From positions 62,001 to 126,000 of the forward strand of contig NW_026991412.1 of NCBI RefSeq assembly GCF_036370855.1: a DNA stretch of 64,000 nt, given 5' to 3'. This document shows, piece after piece, positions 40,401 to 49,400 of the stretch. Each line of letters opens with the position of its first letter. Within the stretch, counting starts at the first letter, position 1. The notes below the pieces were generated by a model. It did not search any database, was not told the origin of the DNA, and saw nothing but the letters and a program-made list of their open reading frames with translations. This DNA comes from Dromaius novaehollandiae (taxonomy: Eukaryota; Chordata; Aves; Casuariiformes; Dromaiidae). The position numbers and the translations under genes were made by a program.

Positions 40401-42720
40401 TTCCATGTTGAAGGGAAGAGTGAGAGAAACGTCATCTCTCCAGAGAGATCCATCAGTGATAAATATTCCCTGCCTTGTTTGGCTGCCACCGCTTTGCCCC
40501 TTTGTGAAAGGTAAGCAGTTCAGCAGTCCTAAACTTGTTGGTCAAGAAAGAGTTTGACCATTTGCCCTTCTGTGCTACTGCTGCCTCTCCCTTCCCTTTG
40601 TGACAGCGGGAGAATAGGAACAGAGAAGCTCCCAGAAGGCTCCAGCAACGAACACGCTCCACACAGAAGGCCAGATGGAATATTGGGTACAGCAGGGAAG
40701 GGACTGGCACTTCGCCATGCCTCTTCCTCAAAGCAGGATGACTACCTAAGAACGGTAATCCAATGGCCAACCGTGTGGAAGCAGGCTGAGTTTCTGCCTC
40801 CCTGCCTGGAGCCTTTCCCTTCAGCACAGACATGCTTGTTACAGCAGTCGTGGGCCTGCTTGCCTCAGCTGCAGCCAAAGGCCCAGTGCCACTTTACACA
40901 GGGCAGCTACTTCAGAGGTTGCACCTGCTCAAGAGCTTGGCTGGATATGGCCCTTTCCCTCAAGGAGTCAGCTGCCCTGAGGAAGAGTCTCCCATAGTGG
41001 GATCTGGGGACTGTCATTGGTTCTTAAGGCAAAGGGGAGATCTTTGGTGTCATGCTATAGCTTTCCAGACAACAGGGCTCTAGGCAGGATGCTTTGACTA
41101 GTTTCGAAGAGAACAAGCTTGCCACTCTCAAATCCCTTGAAGCCAATGTTATTAATTGGCTTAACAGATCTCTCTCCAAATGGTCGCCATCTTCCTGGAG
41201 GATTCTCCCCAGTTCCTGGTAAATTTCTACCCGATTACCCTGAGGACAAATCAGAACAGGGAACATCTGAACTTCTTTCTCCTTGATGACCAGGATGTCG
41301 TAGAGCACTTGGTCCGTACAGCCTTCCCAAACGGCATCATGCAGACAGCTCCATTTCGAGGATCTAGTCCTAGAAAGTAGCTGAGTGACCAGCCTCACAA
41401 GGAAGTGTTTCGCCAAACGGAGGATCCACCCATTGCTCTGGTAAGGATCTCCCCAACTTCACAGCTCCCTCCACTCTGCTGGATATTCTGCAACCACACA
41501 GTTGCTGCCCCAAAGAGCTCATAGCTCCTCTAGACCAAACAAAGTGCCGGGGGCAAAAGGAATACACGGGACAATGGCATTTCCAGACTTCCTTGGTAGG
41601 GCCTGACTCACAGGCTTCCCCCGGCTCCTTAGGGAAGTTCCTGGGGTAACTTTTGTGGATCATACCGGGAGATCTGCCTTCCCTGCACAGATTGGTTCTC
41701 AAATTATGTTTATGTTTCACTGTCTTTGAGAAGTCGACAAAGATCAAAGCATGGTCGGAGCCGCAGACAGCAGCCCAGACAGAGAGGTGGCCGGGGGCTT
41801 AGGGTGGGTGTAGGACTACTGCTGCGCTCAGGAAGTTTTCAGAGAATATGTCGACAAAAGGAGGAAGCCTGGGGAGAGCAAATGACCAGAAGGTTGGCCG
41901 TGTCCTCTACTGCACTCCTGCCTTCTGTGAGAAAGGATGATGTGCAGTAGCATTGTCTCCTAATGACTGGCAAAAATTGCATTTCTGTGATGCGGTGTTT
42001 GCAGGAGAGTGCATTTACCATGTGGCAAGAGCACATCCCCTGGTGCCTGAGCCAGGCACGTTCGGAATCCAAGTGCTTGAATTCAGGCGGAATCCACTGA
42101 AACTGCCACTCCCTTACCTCATTTTCCTGCAGTTGGCACAGAAAGGAGACCACAGAGCCAGGCAAGGTGTTGGTGGCTGCAGGAGGAGACTCTGCATCCA
42201 CGCCTCCATCCTCAGGCTCCTCAGGTCTCACCCGGGAAGCTCTTTTAGTCAAGCGACCTGGAAGGAAACAAGCTGAGGATTACCTGCCCTCAGGTATTAG
42301 CATCAGGCTGGGTCAAACGGCTCCCCAGCCTTCAGGGAAATTCCTCCCCTCACTGCTAACACCAGAAGACCAGCTGGTTTGCAGCAGGTGCCTCTATTAC
42401 CCAGCCAAAGGTGGGCGTATTGGAGCCACCAGATTCAGGCAGGCAGGCCTGACGTCTGGTAGATGGCATCAAAGTTGTCTGCAGTGTGCCGAGGAGACAC
42501 AGCAGAAAAACGACTCTGCCTTGGTTGCTTCCTTTCCCTTCCCTCCGAGGGATTTTGTGGATGAGTTCCTTGGGTGAGAAGTTCACAGCAGGAGGATCCA
42601 GGTCGAGATCAGGCATTTAGAAATCGAGCAGAGGACAGCCCCGAACGGGAGGAGCTCTGTGGGCCTGCCATAAAGAACTGAGGAGTGGCCCTTACCCCAC
42701 CACAATCGTAATCTCTTCAT
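17848..42720 (-). CDS. MROH2-like: Maestro HEAT-like repeat family protein (MROH2-like), complete 41-coding-exon gene
   Basis: Forty-one minus-strand coding exons were defined from GT donors, AG acceptors, phase agreement and family-like peptides. They total 4,872 bp, that is 1,623 codons plus TAG at 17848-17850. The length matches the roughly 1,600-residue MROH1/MROH2 proteins, which are almost entirely alpha-helical HEAT/ARM repeats and act as protein-binding scaffolds. No catalytic motif is visible. Recognisable family blocks include ARSHFLQVMEELQRHLKP near the N-terminus, LLWPRLLQFVVPAQYTGTL in the middle, and VRRMAVRGLGNLASGAPEK and IMLHLQDPDPEV near the C-terminus. No stop or frameshift was found. 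The ATG at 42718-42720 was chosen because its 25-bp exon ends in phase with exon 2 and gives an N-terminus starting MKRLRLWWGRLTKRASR. The 2A/2B assignment is uncertain and the name rests on remembered family patterns. Mouse MROH2B (SPIF) is reported to bind protein kinase A in sperm; a similar role here is inference. Confidence 0.9.
23767..28942 (-). other. MROH2-like: MROH exons 24-32 (residues about 839-1246)
   Basis: Coding exons, high to low: 28810-28942, 28571-28663, 27977-28081, 27485-27608, 26620-26723, 25876-26028, 24695-24849, 24270-24432, 23767-23960. Exon 24 encodes CFRSLFPLPPLEQTKEGE, including the short acidic linker seen in the family. Exon 26 encodes LLEAWLRSGKEWERERALYA. Exon 27 encodes RQRAVDCISCLLSTQ. 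Exon 30 starts VPEILTILYDHLP and ends LLQRHLPMDS across the junction, followed by DTVELWRTLGRG in exon 31. Exon 28 is the least family-like of the set, but its borders and phase fit both neighbours. Confidence 0.87.
28122..28155. repeat. CA dinucleotide repeat in MROH intron 25
   Basis: A CA tract with small interruptions lying about 40 bp upstream of the exon 26 acceptor on the gene strand. Confidence 0.85.
29147..29173. repeat. CAGC tetranucleotide repeat in MROH intron 23
   Basis: Six to seven CAGC units in the intron between exons 23 and 24. Confidence 0.85.
29427..35006 (-). other. MROH2-like: MROH exons 13-23 (residues about 438-838, central block)
   Basis: Coding exons, high to low: 34899-35006, 34391-34541, 33895-33935, 33415-33556, 32660-32712, 32238-32345, 31778-31897, 31488-31610, 30808-30960, 29871-29993, 29427-29506. 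Exon 14 holds LLWPRLLQFVVPAQYTGTL and PLSRCLRELVERQERAEEK. Exon 15 (41 bp) supplies KLPTPQALLVRLL. Exon 16 has GAVALQLLKTLHRAIHRAVG and IPSLLQYLEG. Exon 17 (53 bp) gives DESSLDYAEWECRLLQ. Exon 19 begins NFLYKAVGGALAAS. This run is the most diagnostic part of the family and settles the MROH call. Confidence 0.91.
36060..42720 (-). other. MROH2-like: MROH exons 1-12 (residues about 1-437, N-terminal HEAT block)
   Basis: Coding exons, high to low: 42696-42720, 42118-42257, 41126-41239, 40134-40299, 39706-39804, 39049-39200, 38422-38565, 38069-38161, 37290-37359, 37079-37192, 36326-36399, 36060-36179. Phases agree at every junction. Exon 2 encodes an acidic, proline-rich linker and then SVVSFLCQLQENE. 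Exon 3 carries LLSQLITLASRDLR. Exon 4 carries ARSHFLQVMEELQRHLKP and QEFVFITLSKLATSY. Exon 6 carries PFFCYVVRNWLDCEEKE. Exon 10 carries PEETMEFLYSQLEAE and exon 12 carries VKVAVLGFIKELFSSGVE. These are helical HEAT-type segments typical of the N-terminal third of MROH2-type proteins. Confidence 0.88.
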
Positions 42721-43799
42721 CTCAGAAGGAATTCCTTCCGGACAGCAGTGCTCGCTCCAGCTACCTCCTCACAGGTGAAGGAGCAAGCCACTGAAGACCC
42801 CACCTCCCCAGACGCCCGGGCGGGCAGCCAAGGCCATTGTGACACCCCCGCGTCCCACGCACACCTCACAGACGTCTGCTGACCGCTGCGGGCTGGTGTC
42901 CCAGGCAGTCCCTCCCTTGGGGGATGGCACCAGAGGTGGGCACGGGCTCAGGAGCAGGCTCCTTGCCCTCCCACAAAGCCACTTTTCCCCATCTCGCTCA
43001 GTCACTCGTTCGTGGGTCTTACTTCTGGAGTGGTCAGGAGTATGGACGGTATCTGCGCGTCTTCTCACACCTCCTTTTCTGTTCAATTGGCATTTTCCAG
43101 CGACCGGAGATGGAGTGGTCACCTGGGCTGATGGGCTCTTTTCTTTCTTTCTTTTCTGCCATGATGTCGATGCCCTCAGAAAAAGAGGCTTATGCCATAC
43201 CCTGGAGATAGAGTATTTCTCAATAGATTACAAGAAGACAACCTTATGTGACTGTAATTTTCATATGACAGTGAATAAAGATAAAATTGTAAACATATTT
43301 TCTGGAAAATTTCTTTTTCTGTGTATGGAAATACATTTTTGTGCATATTTCCAATCAAATGTAAAAAAAAAAGTAACAGCATTCTATTATTGTTGCCTAA
43401 AGCTTTTTTCCAGTTAGTGTGCATTTCAATTAATATATTTTAAATGTACAAGTATTACAGATAGCAATGTTAAAATATAAAAATTGATTTTTGAGTTACA
43501 AGCAACTTCCATTTAGATCCACATATTAAAATGTTTAAAAAATATCAATTAAAGAAATCTTAAATTATTCTTCTCATCAGCCAACTCCTGGGAATTCATT
43601 AGCCAGGAACTTTCAGACATCCCCCCCACCCAAATGTTTAATCACAGAACTGTATTCACAATTCTCATTTTGCTCACATGGTAAGACAGTGGCTTCTTGT
43701 TTATTCACTGTTCCTGTGACAAAAATCTAATATAGCATGTACAAGAACATCAGATACTTAGACTAACAGAAAATCAAACCACTAATCATAGTTGTTAAT
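42721..43799. other. 5' flank of MROH gene to unit junction
   Basis: GC-rich up to about 43100, then AT-rich to the junction. No separate gene recognised. No clear TATA box or CpG island lies directly before the start codon. A pyrimidine-rich stretch ending in AG directly before the ATG could be a splice acceptor, which would put the transcription start farther upstream. Confidence 0.45.
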
Positions 43800-44917
43800 T
43801 GCTATTGCTAATAAGCAGTCACAGTGGCGCTGGGGTAGCACGTGTAGTGGAGGCTAAATGCAATAATACCTCGTTTTGATGTTGTTCTCTTCTACGAAAG
43901 CACTTGGAGCAGATTAAGACATCTCTCGTCCTATTTTGTTTATTGAGTGGGCCCTGATACTGGGGAGAAGCTGCCGTGAAGCAGACCTAGTAGTCAGCTT
44001 CCTTAGAGAAGGCGTCTTGTCCTGTATTTGAGGGCTTCCGGTACGTTTTGACAGACAGTAGTGAGTGACGGGTTTCCTTTGGACCCCCCGGGGAGCAGAA
44101 AGTTCTGCCGGGAAGGCAAAATGTTTCTTGCGGCTGGGTTGGAAGAAGCTGGCTGCTGATGCAAGGCAGTGACAATTCTGGGGAGTCGCGGGAAGTTCTG
44201 AAAAGACGGTCGTTCCCTTTTCTAGAAGGCTATGCACTTCGGTTCCTAATAGCTGTAGTAATGAAGCCAGGTAAGCGTTCGGGAGGAGCCCAAGCCACTT
44301 TTGCCTAGCGAGTATTTTGCAAGGGGGGCAGGAAAGCGCTGCGCCCTGCTCCTTGCTGCCCTCGCGTGTCTGAAAGGCGGCACTGCACGCGGGAGGGGGG
44401 GGCGCGCATGCGCATTGCGTTCCGGCGCGCTCACGGCTGCCCTCGCGTGTCGACAAGGCAGCACTGCAGCCGCCGGCGGCCACCGCTGCGTACGAAGACC
44501 GTTGCGGGCAGCCGGCGCACACGTGCGCGCTGCCGGTCGCCGCGTTGGCCGCTACTCTGCGCTCTCTCGGGGACGGGTAAGCGCAGGGGCCGCGCTCGTG
44601 CCCCCTGCCCGGTGCTCACGGACCGGGAGCGCTTTTCCCGAGAGGGCTTTTCCTTCTCGGTGCTTCCTGGGGGCGCGGGGACGGGCAGTGCTGTCTCGGA
44701 GCTGCTCCGCGGCGCTCTCTCCCCGGGGCAGCCCCAGCGCCTGCTCGCTGATGCCCGCCGCTCTCTCGGGCGCGGGCAGAGCAGCCTCGGGGCGCTCGCT
44801 GCTCGGCCTGAGCGCCGGGGTGGCGCGGCGGGCTGCGGTTAGCGCGCGGGAGCCGGCCGGCTGCAGCGCGGCGCTGCGACCACGCGAGGGTGGGGCCATT
44901 GCGGGTCTGGCCTGCCT

Positions 44918-45235
44918 CGCGCTCCGCTCCCCCCGCCCCTCTCGCGCTCCCCCCGCCCCTCTCGCGCTCCCCCCGCCCCTCGCGCTCCCCCCGCCCCCCT
45001 CGCGCTCCCCCCGCCCCTCTCGCGCTCCCCCCGCCCCTCTCTCGCTCCCCCCGCCCCTCTCGCGCTCCCCCCGCCCCTCTCGCGCTCCCCCCGCCCCTCT
45101 CGCGCTCCCCCGCCCCTCTCGCGCTCCCCCCGCCCCTCGCGCTCCCCCGCCCCTCGCGCTCCCCCCGCCCCTCTCGCGCTCCCCCCGCCCCTCGCGCTCC
45201 CCCCGCCCCTCGCGCTCCCCCCGCCCCTCGCGCTC
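44918..45235. repeat. GC-box minisatellite, 16 units (copy 2)
   Basis: The same 18-20 bp unit with about 16 repeats, including variant units (one with CTCGCTCC, one with CGCCCCCCT). It is the largest length gain of unit B over unit A. Confidence 0.95.
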
Positions 45236-45239
45236 GGGC

Positions 45240-45250
45240 AAGATGGCGGC
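45240..45250 (+). promoter_or_regulatory. YY1-type motif AAGATGGCGGC, copy 2
   Basis: Identical motif and flanks in the second unit, again immediately after the minisatellite. Confidence 0.65.
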
Positions 45251-45672
45251 GAGCAGGGCGGGTGTTTTGGCTGGACGGCGGCGGGCGAGGGCAGAGGCGC
45301 GCTGGAGTCGAGCATGTGGGGGCCGCGGTGAGGCGAGGTGAGGCGAGCGTGTGCCTTCGGGTGGCCGCGGGTGTCGGGCTGTGTCCTGCCAGCCGGGGCC
45401 GTCGCTGCGTGGAGGCGGCGGGGCGGGGGGGGGGAGTCGGGCCGGGGGCCGCGCGGCGCCGGGTCTGCGCGGCGCCGGGTCTGCCGGAGCGCGGCTCTGA
45501 CTCTCCCTTTTGCGTGTGTCGCCTGTAGGGCCCCGGTTCCTCCCCAGCGCGGGCCGGGGCGTGCGCTCGCCCCTGCGGACGCAGCCTGGAGGAGCGGGGG
45601 GGCAGGCGGGCCCCGGAGCGGGATTAGGGCACGGCGTCGGCGGGAGGACGGCTCCTGATGCAATAGGCGTGC

Positions 45673-46404
45673 CCGAGAGTGCTGGTAGGTCATGAAGGAG
45701 TTTAAAACCTCTGGACCAAATAGGGTTAAGGTCAACTTGAGTTAGATACGATTAGTGCAGCCCCAAGTTATTTACTTGAGAATTGTGGCTAGGCAAGCAA
45801 GAAGATGGGTAGAAGACAGATGCTCCTGGACACCCTGAGGCCTCCCCTGCCCCCAGGCACAGACTGTGGGTACCAGCCGACCTGGGCACCAACTGATTGG
45901 AACCCCCGCTGAGCCCTGCTCCCTCCTGTACAGCTGCCCTAAAGCCATGAGTTTCCCCGGTGCAGCATGTGTCGATGGGTCCTCCATTGCCTCTGGCATC
46001 TCCCCAGGCGCTCGTACGCTGCGCAGGGGTCTGGATGTTTCCAGCAGCGGCACAGCAGCCTGATGCCTCCTCTCGTCTGGGATGCGGGGCCCTTGGTGAG
46101 TTCCCTGCTGCCTCCTCTGGCGTCCTCTGCGAGCTCATAAATCCCCCCTCCTCCTCCTCCTTCTCCTCCTCCTCCCCCTCCCCCCCCACCCTGTCTGGTG
46201 GGGTGGGAGACCCGTGGCTCCTCCTGCCAAGCTGACAGCCACGTGGGGCACCCCTATGCGCTCCCTACGCATCTGGGATGGCACCCCTGCCCTGAGGGCC
46301 CCGCAGAGTCCCACCCTTCCTGCAACCACCCCCCCAAAGCCATTAAACCACACAATATCAGGTAAAAATATCAGGTAAAAAAAAGGATTATTTTTTAAAC
46401 TAAT
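45673..46404. other. Flank of CpG island, no gene recognised (copy 2)
   Basis: Copy of 1791-2522, ending at the point where unit B lacks 145 bp. Confidence 0.5.
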
Positions 46405-49400
46405 ACTTGACTAATTTTGCTCCTTTCCCAGTATTCTGTAGAGAGTGGCTATTTTAAAAAGTTAACCAAGTCTGTGTAGTTTTAATTAGGTGTATTAAAA
46501 AGATAAAAGAAGGAAATATAGCTCACATTCAAGCACTCAAATATGTGAAAATAGCTGAAATTGCTCTTACTGCACTAAGCTCATTAAATTGACTTGCTGG
46601 AATGTTGCATATTAGAATGATCAGACCAGAGTGTTAACAGCTTTAATGCTTTTATCTGGTGCAGTTCGCCCACCTCCCCACCTGAGGGTTACCGAGCAGG
46701 CACAGTCGACTTCCTTTCCGAGGGCTGTGATGCCGGGCTTCGTGCTGGTGTGTGAACTGCTGCTGTCTGTGCTTAGTGCAAAAAAGAGTAACTAAGACAG
46801 ACCTTTGTGGTGAGAACCCTTGATAAAGTTCTGTCGGGAACGCATCCCGCTGTCCTCGATAGAAAAGCCACCCTAGATCTCAAGTTTGATTCGGTAACTG
46901 ATTAAATGGATTCTGGTTTAGATCACGAATATATCACATAGTCAAAATTGTGCAATATTCTCCATGAACAGTTAAAGTGATTATTTCATTTTAGACCTTG
47001 AATAAGGAGATTGAATGAGCTGGTAAACATTACTTGGTGTTAAGATGGTATGAAAATTTAATATCTTTATTCTTCAGTCTCGGTGCTGCAGGAGTCTCTC
47101 TCTCATCCTGGTAGATAATATTAATTGCTGTTTCTCTACCTATGGAGCATATGAGATTTGCCATGCAAGCTCAGAATGAATGCAGTTATCCAACAACCTT
47201 ACACATTTAGAAAATACTTTCTGCAGCCAAGACATATAGCAATGTTATAGCATATGTACAACCTAAAAAGACGGTTTCCAGAGATGTATATGTATACAAG
47301 TTTCAGCCTTCTGGGTGTGTGACTATTCAGAGACTCCCAGCGAACTGTGTCCAGGTTAGCCTGTAGCCAAACAGGCAGACCCAGCACACTGTGCCTGTGG
47401 TGTGTTCAAGCCTAAAGAGACTTCAGGTGCACTGTCATCACCGGGTATCATGCTGACACGGTGTCCACAAGGGGTGGATCTTTTCTGGGCAATTCACAGC
47501 TGCTCTTAGACTACCAAATAGTCAGAATCCTATACGGAATTATTAATGGTTTTGCTACTGGAAAAAAAGAGAAAGACAGAGTACTTGATCTGCATATTCA
47601 TAGCCTGAAAGAACAAAAAAGATATGGGATACAGAAAAAAGAAAGAGGATAATAATTTATTTAAACATAAAAACAACATTAAACTACTGCTTCATTGTTC
47701 TACTACCTTTGGCTCACAGAGCTTAAGTTCCTGGGGAAGCATGGTAAGGGGATGAAATAGGATTTTTTTTCAGTTTTTTTTTAGTAGCAGACTAGTGAAG
47801 GTGATATGATCAAGGTCCCTAATCTTTTTTTTTTTTCCTCTACCCAAGAAAACTCAGAAGGATACATCACTGCTTTGACAGAGATGGGGATAAAACAAAA
47901 TCAAAAAAAAAAAAGAGCTCCTTTTTCAGGAGCAATTCCCACTTACTGTGATTTGAGCTCCTTTTTCAGGAGCAATTCCCACTTACTGTGATTTAAGCAC
48001 CCACTCTGAAGTTCTGGGACTAAGTACATGGTCCATATGCTCTGACTACAAAAAACACTGTCCACAGAGAGCAAGGTCACTGTGATTACCTATGTAAAGT
48101 TTCCTTCAGGATGCCCGTTATCTGGAGAAACCCGTTGTTGCACATGATCTATCTTATATTTTCTCAACATATAATACAGCGATTTCTCAACATATAATAC
48201 TTGAAGACCAATATAAATATTGTGTAGAATGATACTTTCTAAGTCATTAATTTTAAATCATAAATCAAAAATATTTTAAAAAGAGAGATTTGTTCTGCAT
48301 TGTCAGAGAATAACTACTTCTAAAATAAACTAAAAAGGCTCTATAAATGAATAAATTTTGCAATTTTTTGCCTTCAATAGTGTTCAAAGGTTAAAAATGA
48401 ATTAAAATTGTAAAATAAGTGCACTAGCTACTTATTTCATTTATTTTATCTTTCCCTTTCCTCCTTTGAATACTCTTTTCCTTAAATTGTATTTTCCAGA
48501 TATTGCTATATTCCAGTTGTACTTTCTCTTTTTCTAATATTCTCTTCGTAAGTATCCCCTTAAAGCACTTTAAAAAGTATCTGACGAATATCGCTGTTTC
48601 TCTGTATTATGTGAATGATGTTAATTATCTTTACTTTTTAATGGTTTAAAAATTCAACTTCCCTAACTAAGAGTATGTTTTTAAAAAAGTAGCGATTGCA
48701 CAGGGGATGCTCCCATTTTCTATTTTTGCTTTTCTAGATTAACGTTCAAATATTTCCTGATAGAAATGTATGTTTTTGCAGGTGGAACATTCCTCTGATA
48801 GGTACATTTGGTATTGAAATGAGTTAGTCCCGTATAAATCCTGGCATAGGACTTTCTTCACTAGTTTTAGATGGATCTCTTCTTTCTCAAAGGTATGGCA
48901 CTAGGTGAGAAAAAGGTGCCGTCAACCTGTAGTTATATTTATACCCGTCGAGGGGTGGGGATCTTTATGTAGAAAGGGGACACACAAAAGTGTAGCGAAG
49001 GGGCATATTTTTCTAAATGTGCCCAGGAAACCTATGAGATAGGTGACACAGAGAATTCAGAGGCCTTAAAACAGTGTCACCATTTGAAAAGCAAATTATA
49101 AGCTGCAGGAGTGTGTGCACTCCTGCAATGCTTAACATAACCACAGTCTTCACTTTGAAGTATGCCTGACTATTGGCTTACATCCCGTTTTCATGTAGCA
49201 ATATCCAAGGTAACACAAATCTGGCTCCAACTGTAATGTACGTAGGAGACAGCGAGTATTAAGACACCAAAGAATTCAAAATGTTTGAATCTGGAAGGAC
49301 GAAAGAACAGCGTACTCAGTGATCAGCCTTTCAGGTGAAGGAGACAACAGCTGTGGTTTTGGTCCCTGTTCCCTTGATTATTTCTGTATGCATGGGTTAG

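Larger units (their letters stand above)
1..43799. repeat. Tandem array unit A (complete, about 43.8 kb)
   Basis: The sequence from base 1 reappears from base 43800 in the same orientation and continues to the end of the window. The unit holds, in order, a CpG island, an AT-rich spacer with a CR1 fragment, and a full minus-strand MROH gene. No N gap or foreign sequence marks the junction near 43800. Since the similarity already runs through base 1, this is probably an arbitrary phase of a longer array and not the true duplication breakpoint, which cannot be located from this window. Confidence 0.97.
44324..45672. promoter_or_regulatory. CpG island, copy 2
   Basis: This is the copy of the 525-1790 island, 82 bp longer through four extra minisatellite units. 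It is the nearest CpG island upstream of the complete MROH gene (start codon at 42718-42720, minus strand) and is therefore the best candidate for that gene's promoter if untranslated 5' exons exist. Equally, it may drive a plus-strand transcript into the spacer at 45700 onward. Confidence 0.8.

Noticed and set aside
18000-42000. Many plus-strand ORFs of 60-300 codons across the MROH gene
   Set aside because: They are antisense or intronic shadows of the minus-strand exons, with no family-like content or splice logic of their own.
42356-42616. ORF beginning MPDLDLDPP considered as the MROH first exon
   Set aside because: Its good donor (near 42404) gives the wrong phase for exon 2. The 25-bp exon at 42696-42720 fits exactly and gives a family-like start.
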